Below are positions 5,590-11,200 of a DNA stretch of 11,200 nucleotides, piece by piece. The stretch lies in the NCBI GenBank assembly GCA_031280705.1, contig JAITGJ010000096.1, forward strand, positions 1 through 11,200, given 5' to 3'. Each line of letters opens with the position of its first letter. Position 1 is the stretch's first letter. Source of the stretch: Spirochaetaceae bacterium (GTDB taxonomy: Bacteria; Spirochaetota; Spirochaetia; Treponematales; Breznakiellaceae). A program made the position numbers and the translations under genes. The notes beneath the pieces were generated by a model. That model was given only the letters and a program-made list of their open reading frames with translations, was not told the DNA's origin and did not search any database.

Positions 5590-6861
5590 ATGTCAGAGGT
5601 TTTGTCAATCGTTCTTGGCGGCGGAAAAGGCACCCGGTTGTTTCCTCTTACCCAGGCCCGGGCCAAGCCCGCGGTTCCCTTTGGCGGCAAATTCCGGCTG
5701 GTGGATATTCCCATCTCTAACTGCATCAACGCCGAGCTCCGGCAAATTTATATTTTGACCCAGTTCAATACGGCGTCACTCCATCTGCACATTTCCCACA
5801 CCTATATTTTCGATTCATTTTCGCGTGGCTTTGTGGAAATTCTCGCCGCGGAGCAAACCTTTGAACATTCGGGCTGGTACGAAGGCACCGCCGACGCGGT
5901 ACGGAAAAATTTCGTTCACTTCAGAACCCAGGACCCCGATTATTACCTGATTCTTTCGGGCGACCAGCTTTACCGCATGGACCTTGAAGAGTTGATGCGC
6001 AAGCACCGCGCTTCAGGAGCGGCCATCACCATTGCCTGTACCCCGGTGGACCGGGAAAACGCGAGCCAGCTCGGTATCCTAAAAATCAACAAAAAAAACG
6101 AAATTGTCGAATTTCTTGAAAAACCGGGACCCACACGCGATATTGCGGACTTCAAGGTTCCCGAAGAACTCAAGCCCGACAAAAACCGGGGCGATATGTA
6201 CCTGGGATCCATGGGCATCTATGTTTTTAACGCGCAGGCGATGGAAAAATCCCTGGCAAACGAATACACCGATTTTGGCAAGGAAATTATTCCCCTGGCC
6301 ATCAATTCGTCAAAAGTGAACGCGTATATTTTTGACGATTACTGGGAAGATATCGGCACCATAAAAAATTTTTACGAAGCGAACCTGGACCTTACCACGA
6401 TACGGCCCAAATTCGACTTTTATGACGAAGATCGGCCCATCTACACCCACATTCGCAATCTGCCGCCGTCAAAAATGAATTTCAGCAACATGAACCAGAG
6501 CATCGCCGCCGAAGGCTGCATCATCACCAATGCGTCGATTGCCAATTCCCTCGTGGGCGTGCGGACGATTATCGAATCGGGCGCGAGCCTTAATGGGGTG
6601 GTTTGCATGGGCGCCGACTACTACGAATCCGAAAAGCAAAAAGCCCAGAACGCCGAAGAGCGGACGCCCAATGTGGGCATCGGCAAGGGATCCATTGTCA
6701 AGGGCGCGATCATTGACAAAAACGCCCGCATCGGCGAAGGCTGCCGCATCGGCATCGACAGTATTAACCATACCGACGGAAATTACGGACAGTACTATAT
6801 CGTAGACGGCATCATTGTGATACCGAAAAACGCGGTGCTGTACCCCGGTACGGTTATCTAG
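5590..6861 (+). CDS. glgC: Glucose-1-phosphate adenylyltransferase (ADP-glucose pyrophosphorylase)
   Basis: Makes ADP-glucose from ATP and glucose-1-phosphate, the committed step of bacterial glycogen synthesis, in the cytosol. The 423 residues match the family length. The nucleotidyltransferase fold opens with VLGGGKGTRLFPLT (8-21) and AKPAVPFGGKFR (25-36). SGDQLYRMD (123-131) carries the metal-binding aspartate, EFLEKP (174-179) is the sugar-phosphate segment, and YWEDIGTI is at 251-258. The C-terminal third (about 300-423) is the left-handed beta-helix with hexapeptide turns. The ATG at 5590 is preferred to GTG 5584 because only the former has a transcribed ribosome-binding site (GAGG 5581-5584). 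No other glycogen gene is in the window. It is transcribed divergently from mrfAB. Confidence 0.96.
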   Translation: MSEVLSIVLGGGKGTRLFPLTQARAKPAVPFGGKFRLVDIPISNCINAELRQIYILTQFNTASLHLHISHTYIFDSFSRGFVEILAAEQTFEHSGWYEGTADAVRKNFVHFRTQDPDYYLILSGDQLYRMDLEELMRKHRASGAAITIACTPVDRENASQLGILKINKKNEIVEFLEKPGPTRDIADFKVPEELKPDKNRGDMYLGSMGIYVFNAQAMEKSLANEYTDFGKEIIPLAINSSKVNAYIFDDYWEDIGTIKNFYEANLDLTTIRPKFDFYDEDRPIYTHIRNLPPSKMNFSNMNQSIAAEGCIITNASIANSLVGVRTIIESGASLNGVVCMGADYYESEKQKAQNAEERTPNVGIGKGSIVKGAIIDKNARIGEGCRIGIDSINHTDGNYGQYYIVDGIIVIPKNAVLYPGTVI

Positions 6862-6936
6862 GGCGGCGCTGATCACATTGAAAATTGAGCGGGGAAACAT
6901 CCGTGCATGAACACGAATTATAACGAATTGTACTCA

Positions 6937-6960
6937 TAGACTTGTGAAATAACCAACCGG
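6937..6960. repeat. Possible IS630 end downstream of the transposase remnant
   Basis: TAGACTTGTGAAATAACC starts at a TA dinucleotide about 50 bp beyond the transposase stop. IS630 elements insert at TA and have ends close to the stop codon. The opposite end is not present, so this is position-based inference. Confidence 0.3.
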
Positions 6961-6986
6961 ATTAGCGAACAACTTCCGCTATAATT

Positions 6987-7438
6987 TCATGGTACTGCGA
7001 AATAATCAGAGACAGCCGAATCGACCGGTTGAAAATCTTGCGGGTTACTGCGAAGAAACCCTTTCATGTTCGCCCATGACTTTTCTATCGGGGTATAGCC
7101 GGTGAATGGGGCGGCAGAAAAAGCAATCGTACTTTGCCTTTTGCCGGTGGAACGGCGCGTTGTCCATAATTACCGTATGCCCTTTGGGTAGTGCCGCAAG
7201 CAAACAGCCCGTAAACCACCCCTCAAAAAATGCACCGCCGGCCGTCTGCCGGCAGTATGTTATAGCGCGGTGCATTTCTCCACATAAAGCGCCCACGACA
7301 TTTCCCCGTTCAAAGTGATTTCCTCCGGTGAGATCCTCTCCTGTTTCCCTGTGCGGCTTTATCCCTGCCATATATTTCGCCCGGCGCTCATCGGACTTTT
7401 CGTAACCGGTGAACGGCTTTTTTTCGGGTTATACCCGG
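6987..7438 (-). pseudogene. IS630-family (Tc1/mariner-like) transposase remnant with several frameshifts
   Basis: Fragments of one DDE transposase lie in successive frames. Near 7438-7415 KPGITRKK is in one frame. It shifts at an A7 tract into KKPFTGYEKSDERRAKY, then GALCGEMHRAITYCRQTAGG and PKGHTVIMDNAPFHR (second catalytic Asp, bases 7158-7206). A further shift gives FLPPHSP. Another gives TPIEKSWANMKGFLRSN (third catalytic residue, Glu), ending at TGA 6987-6989. The first-Asp region (usually VDETGI) is missing between MAGIKPHRE and TGEDLTGG, so an internal deletion is likely. The 5' end is cut off where the dispersed repeat begins at 7455. It is inactive. Confidence 0.85.
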
Positions 7439-7454
7439 TTTTTCAAGCGCGCAG

Positions 7455-7530
7455 AACGTTCCGGCTGTTTACGTGCCCTGGCTTCGCCGGGTACGCCGCC
7501 GGTAGGCGCACCGCAGGTTAGACGCTCTGG
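7455..7530 (-). repeat. Partial copy of a dispersed palindromic, MITE-like repeat
   Basis: AACGTTCCGGCTGTTTACG (7455-7473) is identical over 19 bp to 11029-11047. Read on the minus strand, this copy is CGCCTACCGGCGGCG, then CCCGGCGAAGCCAGGG, then CGTAAACAGCCGGAACGTT. The first of these matches CGCCTACTGGCGGCG near the right end of the copy at 11029. It forms hairpins at 7477-7491 and 7497-7508. It lies between the broken transposase and the stop codon of the gene at 7532, and may have truncated the transposase. Confidence 0.65.
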
Positions 7531-7543
7531 GCTAGACGCCCAG
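7527..7543 (-). terminator. Hairpin enclosing the stop codon of the gene at 7532-7927
   Basis: CTGGGC (7527-7532) and GCCCAG (7538-7543) form a perfect 6-bp stem whose loop contains most of the TAG stop. No T-run follows, so intrinsic termination is doubtful; it could be an mRNA 3'-end stabiliser. Confidence 0.3.
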
Positions 7544-7927
7544 GTTGAAGAGTATCCCCGGCTGGGGCGCGGGAACGCTTTTGTAGGGCATGGCCGCGCC
7601 CGCGGCACGGGCCTGGCGTATCTGGCCTTCGTACTGATCGATGAGGGCGTCTATCTGCCGGTCGCTCAGCGCTTCATTTTTTGCAAGCGCGGGTTCCGGC
7701 CGCTTTTTCAACTGGGCAAGCTGTTCGATTAAAACATCCAGCACTTTGAGCCGGTTGATGGAAACGCCCCGTGAACCTTCGGGGGCGGGCACGCCGGAAA
7801 CATGGCGGAAATGCGAGTAAATATAGGCGCTCCGCGCGACGGGCAGGGACATTCTGCCGCTTTGGGAAGCCGTGATGGCGTAGCCTATACTGGGGATGGC
7901 CGATGACAGTGATACGCCGCGAATCAC
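7532..7927 (-). CDS. Unknown protein, 131 aa, possibly spirochaete-restricted
   Basis: The start is GTG 7927, preceded by a near-ideal GAGGAG (7940-7935) 7 nt upstream; longer in-frame starts at 8012 or 8110 lack this. The protein begins MIRGVSLSSAIPSIGYAIT and continues with a short Ser/Ala-rich section. It has SAYIYSHFRHVSGVPAPEGS and then two probable amphipathic helices (about 55-73, LKVLDVLIEQLAQLKK, and 84-105, DRQIDALIDQYEGQIRQA). It ends with a Pro-rich PAPQPGILFNLGV. There is no clear signal peptide or transmembrane segment. I believe similar small proteins occur in treponemes but cannot confirm this, and I assign no function. It is transcribed divergently from argG. Confidence 0.75.
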   Translation of the reverse strand: MIRGVSLSSAIPSIGYAITASQSGRMSLPVARSAYIYSHFRHVSGVPAPEGSRGVSINRLKVLDVLIEQLAQLKKRPEPALAKNEALSDRQIDALIDQYEGQIRQARAAGAAMPYKSVPAPQPGILFNLGV

Positions 7928-8044
7928 TTTTTTACTCCTCGCAAAAACCGGGAAGACGGCCCGACGGGCTTTATTCGTCCCTGTTTTGTATATCGGAATT
8001 TCGCCGCGATACATGAGACCTGCCCGGAACCCCGGACGGAAAAC

Positions 8045-8065
8045 GCCTGCTCTGCGGGCAGGCGG
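8045..8065. repeat. Hairpin in the 7532-7927 / argG intergenic region
   Basis: CGCCTGC (8045-8051) and GCAGGCG (8059-8065) form a 7-bp stem with a 7-nt loop. On the minus strand it is followed by TTTT, so it could weakly terminate or attenuate leftward transcription before the gene starting at 7927. Its function is unknown. Confidence 0.3.
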
Positions 8066-8122
8066 ATGGCCGGTACGATGAAAACTCCTTAAATGCTTAA
8101 AAGATTGCATTCCGGTCTATCC

Positions 8123-8146
8123 GCACGCGTGCATGTATGCTATAGT
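8123..8146 (+). promoter_or_regulatory. argG promoter with adjacent palindrome
   Basis: TATAGT (8141-8146) is a good -10, preceded by TGC, giving an extended -10. No -35 consensus is found at the right distance. That stretch is filled instead by the perfect 10-bp palindrome GCACGCGTGC (8123-8132), a possible operator or activator site. It does not resemble the usual A+T-rich ArgR box. Confidence 0.5.
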
Positions 8147-8166
8147 CGGCTTTCAAGGAGTGTTGC

Positions 8167-9489
8167 ATGAAGAAAACGATAGTACTCGCCTATTCCGGCG
8201 GACTTGACACGACGGTAATCATTCCCTGGCTCAAAGAGAATTATGACTGCGAAGTGGTCGCGGTAAGTGTGGATGTGGGCCAGGAAGCTGACTGGAAGGC
8301 CATCAAACAGCGCGCGCTGGAAGTGGGGGCCAAATCCTGTGTGATCGTGGATGTCCGGCGGAAGTATGTGGAAGAGTACGTGTGGCCGGCGCTGAAGGCT
8401 AACGCGCTGTATGAGGGCAAGTATCTTTTGGGTACTTCAACCGCCCGGCCACTGAGCGCGAAGGTTCTGGTAGATGTCGCCCGGGAGGAAAAGGCCCAGG
8501 CGGTGGCCCACGGCTCAACGGGCAAGGGAAACGATCAAATCCGGTTTGACCTGGGAATCATGGCCTTCGCGCCGGATTTGGAGATTATCGCCCCCTGGCG
8601 GCTGTGGAAACTTAAAAGCCGGGAGGACGAAATCCGTTATCTTCAGCGGCGAAAACTCCCGGTTCCGATGAAAAAGAAGGATTCCTACAGCCGGGACGAC
8701 AATCTCTGGCATATTTCCCATGAAGGGCTTGAACTTGAGGACCCGGCCACGGCGCCGGACCTGAAGCGGATGCTTAAAATGACGGTACCGCCGGAAAAGG
8801 CCCCCAACAAGCCCGAATTTGTTGATATTGAATTTGAGCAGGGCATTCCCGTGGCGGTAAACGGCAAAAAAATGGACGGCGTTACGCTGATTCAGACACT
8901 GAACCGGATCGGCGGCGCTCACGGCGTGGGTATCGTGGACCTGGTGGAAAACCGGGTTGTCGGCATGAAAAGCCGGGGCGTTTACGAAACGCCCGGGGGC
9001 AGTATCCTCTACTACGCCCATCAGGAACTGGAACATATCTGTCTTGACCGGCAGACTTACGCCTTCAAGCAGCAGATCGCGTTAAAGTATGCCGAGGTGA
9101 TTTACGGCGGCCTCTGGTTTACGCCGCTCCGGGAGGCGCTGGCCGCCTTTGTGGACGCCACCCAAAAAACCGTTTCCGGGACCGTGCGGGTAAAACTATA
9201 CAAGGGGAGTATCAGCTCAGCCGGGGCAAGCTCACCCTATTCACTGTACAATGCCAGCATCGCCAGTTTTACTACCGGTGAACTGTACAACCATGCCGAT
9301 TCAAAAGGTTTTGTCCGGCTGTACGGGCTTCCCGTACTGGTACGCGCGCTCATGGAATCGGGCGCGGCGCCGGACAAAGCAGCCACACCGGACGCATCGG
9401 GAACCGGCGGACCGATCGCCGCCAAAAAACGCCGGGGCAGGAAACCGGGCGCCGGAAACGGGCGCGCCGCTTCCGGCGGGCAGGAATAG
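8167..9489 (+). CDS. argG: Argininosuccinate synthase with an extra basic C-terminal tail
   Basis: Joins citrulline and aspartate with ATP to give argininosuccinate, the penultimate step of arginine synthesis (cytosol, homotetramer in the family). The PP-loop AYSGGLDT is at 8-15 and HGSTGKGNDQIRF (115-127) binds aspartate and citrulline. The ATG at 8167 follows AAGGAG (8155-8160) by 6 nt. The protein has 440 residues against the usual 395-412. The family sequence ends near RLYGLPVLVRALM, and residues 400-440 are a Gly/Ala-rich tail containing KKRRGRKP (420-427), which resembles an AT-hook. The stop lies 15 bp before the argH start, so the two form an operon. Confidence 0.96.
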   Translation: MKKTIVLAYSGGLDTTVIIPWLKENYDCEVVAVSVDVGQEADWKAIKQRALEVGAKSCVIVDVRRKYVEEYVWPALKANALYEGKYLLGTSTARPLSAKVLVDVAREEKAQAVAHGSTGKGNDQIRFDLGIMAFAPDLEIIAPWRLWKLKSREDEIRYLQRRKLPVPMKKKDSYSRDDNLWHISHEGLELEDPATAPDLKRMLKMTVPPEKAPNKPEFVDIEFEQGIPVAVNGKKMDGVTLIQTLNRIGGAHGVGIVDLVENRVVGMKSRGVYETPGGSILYYAHQELEHICLDRQTYAFKQQIALKYAEVIYGGLWFTPLREALAAFVDATQKTVSGTVRVKLYKGSISSAGASSPYSLYNASIASFTTGELYNHADSKGFVRLYGLPVLVRALMESGAAPDKAATPDASGTGGPIAAKKRRGRKPGAGNGRAASGGQE

Positions 9490-9504
9490 CCGGAGGTTTT
9501 GCGG

Positions 9505-10944
9505 GTGGCCGATACATCTATTGACGGGCCGGACGCCGCCGGCGGTGAACCGCTGCCGGCGGTACTCTGGGGAGGGCGGCTTGTAGAAAAACCCGGGGCG
9601 GAAGCCTTCGCTTTTCAGGCGTCGATTCTGGTGGATCAGCGGCTCGCCCTGGAGGATATTCAGGGCAGCCGCGCCCATGTCGCCATGCTTGCCCGGCAGG
9701 GGATTATTCCGGAGGAGACCGCCGGTATTTTGGGTACGGAACTGGATCGTCTCGCGGGCGAAATTGCCTCCGGGACGCTCGCCATAGATCCCGCCGCGGA
9801 AGACATTCATTCGTTTATCGAGGCGGAGTTGATCGCGCGGCTTGGTATGCCGGGAAAACTGGTGCACGCCGGGCGGAGCCGGAATGATCAGGTTGCCGTG
9901 GATTTCCGGCTGTACCTGAAAAAAGCCGGGGAATCGCTGCTGGGGGAACTGGCCGCGGCCATAACGGCTCTGCTCGATCAGGCGGAAACCCATGCCGGGA
10001 GCATCATGCCCGGCTACACGCACCTCCAGCGGGCCCAGCCGGTAACGCTGGGGCATCACCTCGCCGCCTGGTGCGCGGGCCTCGTGCGGGATCAGGACCG
10101 GTTTATTGACGCGCTCGCCCGGCTTGACGAATGTCCGCTTGGGGCCGGGGCCCTTGCCGGATCCGCGCTTCCGCTTGACCGGGAAAATACGTCCCGGGCA
10201 CTGGGCTTTGCGCGGCCCACGCTCAATTCAATGGACTCGGTCGCGGACCGGGACTTTGCGCTGGAACTCGCCGCGGCTTCCGCCATTTTGATGACGCACC
10301 TCTCCCGGTTCTGCGAGGACGTGGTTATTTGGGCTAGCGAAGAATTCAAATTTATCGATTTGGCGGAAAAGTGGAGCACCGGGTCTTCGATCATGCCGCA
10401 GAAAAAAAATCCTGATTTCGCGGAACTGATCCGGGGCAAGTCCGGGCGGACCACGGGAAATCTTGTAACGCTTCTTACGGTGCTCAAGGGACTGCCCTAC
10501 GCCTACGACAAGGACCTTCAGGAAGACAAGGAGGCCCTGTTCGACAGCCTCGATACCGCGCGGAACTGTCTCCGTATGTTCCGGGGGATGATGGCCTCCG
10601 CGCGCTTCAACCATGCGCGGATGAAGGCGGCCTGTACCGGCGGCTTTATTGAGGCGACCGACGCGGCTGAATATCTGGTGCGGAAGGGCCTTCCCTTTCG
10701 GGAGGCTCACGAAGCGGTGGCCCTTATCGTGCGGGACTGCGTGGGTGCGGGACAGGCCAGCATTGCCGCGCGCAGTCTGGAGCAGCTTAAAGGCCGTTCC
10801 CCTCTTTTTGAATCCGATGTATACGCGGCCCTTACGCCCGAAGCGTCGGTTGCCGCACGGCATCTTCCCGGCGGCCCCGCGCCCAAAGAGGTACGGCGGC
10901 AAATTGCCGCGTTACGCAGGCAAATCCGGCCGCCGCTTCGTTAG
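9505..10944 (+). CDS. argH: Argininosuccinate lyase
   Basis: Splits argininosuccinate into arginine and fumarate, the last step of arginine synthesis; a member of the fumarase/aspartase superfamily. Conserved blocks are HAGRSRNDQV (121-130), THLQRAQP (172-179, with the general-acid histidine H173) and the superfamily signature GSSIMPQKKNPD (293-304) on the flexible catalytic-serine loop. The GTG at 9505 is chosen because CGGAGG (9491-9496) is 8 nt upstream; TTG at 9499 would be only 2 nt away. The 479 residues slightly exceed the usual 460-475, mainly through about 20 Gly/Pro/Asp-rich N-terminal residues. Second gene of argGH, 15 bp after argG. Confidence 0.95.
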   Translation: MADTSIDGPDAAGGEPLPAVLWGGRLVEKPGAEAFAFQASILVDQRLALEDIQGSRAHVAMLARQGIIPEETAGILGTELDRLAGEIASGTLAIDPAAEDIHSFIEAELIARLGMPGKLVHAGRSRNDQVAVDFRLYLKKAGESLLGELAAAITALLDQAETHAGSIMPGYTHLQRAQPVTLGHHLAAWCAGLVRDQDRFIDALARLDECPLGAGALAGSALPLDRENTSRALGFARPTLNSMDSVADRDFALELAAASAILMTHLSRFCEDVVIWASEEFKFIDLAEKWSTGSSIMPQKKNPDFAELIRGKSGRTTGNLVTLLTVLKGLPYAYDKDLQEDKEALFDSLDTARNCLRMFRGMMASARFNHARMKAACTGGFIEATDAAEYLVRKGLPFREAHEAVALIVRDCVGAGQASIAARSLEQLKGRSPLFESDVYAALTPEASVAARHLPGGPAPKEVRRQIAALRRQIRPPLR

Positions 10945-10965
10945 GGAAACCGGAAAAAGCAACGC

Positions 10966-11009
10966 AAACAGCGCGGCCGCCGTTTTTTGAACAGACCCGC
11001 CCGGTCTGT
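10966..11009 (+). terminator. Terminator region after argH
   Basis: AAACAGC (10966-10972) pairs with GCCGTTT (10979-10985) with one mismatch, and T residues continue to 10988. Directly after it ACAGACC/GGTCTGT (10991-10997/11003-11009) forms a second perfect 7-bp hairpin. The first has the T-run of an intrinsic terminator. Confidence 0.5.
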
Positions 11010-11028
11010 GTGTTATAAAATGGCACAT

Positions 11029-11200
11029 AACGTTCCGGCTGTTTACGACGTTTTGCCAGCCCGGATAAGGGCTTTGCGCAGCATCGCTTCCGCAGGAAGC
11101 GCGACCAGAGCTGGCAAAATGTGCCGGAATGAGGCGTGGGAGGCGCAGCCGACCTAGCCGAATGGAGGCCAAGCCGCCTACTGGCGGCGCAGCGTAAACA
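11029..11200 (+). repeat. Dispersed palindromic, MITE-like element, cut by the window end
   Basis: It opens with AACGTTCCGGCTGTTTACG (also at 7455-7473). The last 8 bases of the window, CGTAAACA (11193-11200), are the exact start of the inverse copy, so terminal inverted repeats of about 19 bp are expected. Inside, TTTTGCCAGC (11051-11060) pairs with GCTGGCAAAA (11110-11119), TTCCGGC (11033-11039) with GCCGGAA (11123-11129), CGCTTCC with GGAAGCG around 11085-11101, and GCCGCC with GGCGGC around 11173-11188. There is no credible protein. It resembles a non-autonomous, foldback-type repeat. Confidence 0.7.

Noticed and set aside
7928..8110. Upstream extension of the 131-aa gene to ATG 8110 or 8012
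   Set aside because: The GTG at 7927 has a much better ribosome-binding site, and the extra residues are unstructured and overlap the argG control region.
9499..9504. TTG 9499 as argH start
   Set aside because: It is only 2 nt from the GGAGG; GTG 9505 has normal spacing.
1..11200. CRISPR array, rRNA genes or defence-gene cluster
   Set aside because: No regularly spaced repeats, no rRNA-like sequence and no nuclease/effector set beyond the mrfAB repair genes were seen.

Overview
The window looks like a piece of a moderately G+C-rich bacterial chromosome, most plausibly a spirochaete of the Treponema group. This rests on the overall look of the GlgC, the degraded integrase and one small unclassified protein, judged from memory without a database search, so the lineage is tentative. 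It holds two intact operons and two single genes of ordinary metabolism and repair, plus two stretches of mobile-element debris.

Left part (1-1584): remains of an integrative element lying against the 3' end of a tRNA-Lys(CUU) gene (1585-1657, minus). The far left is very A+T-rich. It carries two operator-like palindromes of identical geometry around a TTGACA promoter. These are followed by about 190 nt of highly structured, probably untranslated RNA ending in a hairpin and T-run, then a small unknown gene (358-588) translationally coupled to an excisionase-like helix-turn-helix gene. That gene runs tail-to-tail into a tyrosine integrase on the other strand. Both have lost their C-termini at the junction, and the integrase also carries a frameshift. 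The promoter and leader RNA block is the part with the least conventional explanation.

Middle (1745-5336, minus): a two-gene DNA-repair operon, mrfA (DEAH helicase with a C-terminal zinc-cysteine cluster) and mrfB (DEDD-type exonuclease), one nucleotide apart. A promoter and a hairpin-rich leader lie upstream. Divergent to it is glgC (5590-6861, plus), ADP-glucose pyrophosphorylase for glycogen synthesis, with a strong promoter, a wide inverted repeat over the -35 region and a very short 5' leader.

Second debris zone (about 6937-7530): a frameshifted IS630-family transposase remnant, abutted by one end of a dispersed palindromic repeat. A second copy of that repeat begins at 11029 and is cut by the window end. 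Between the two lie a small unknown gene (7532-7927, minus) and, divergent from it, the argG-argH operon (8167-10944, plus), the last two steps of arginine biosynthesis. ArgG has an unusual basic tail resembling an AT-hook.
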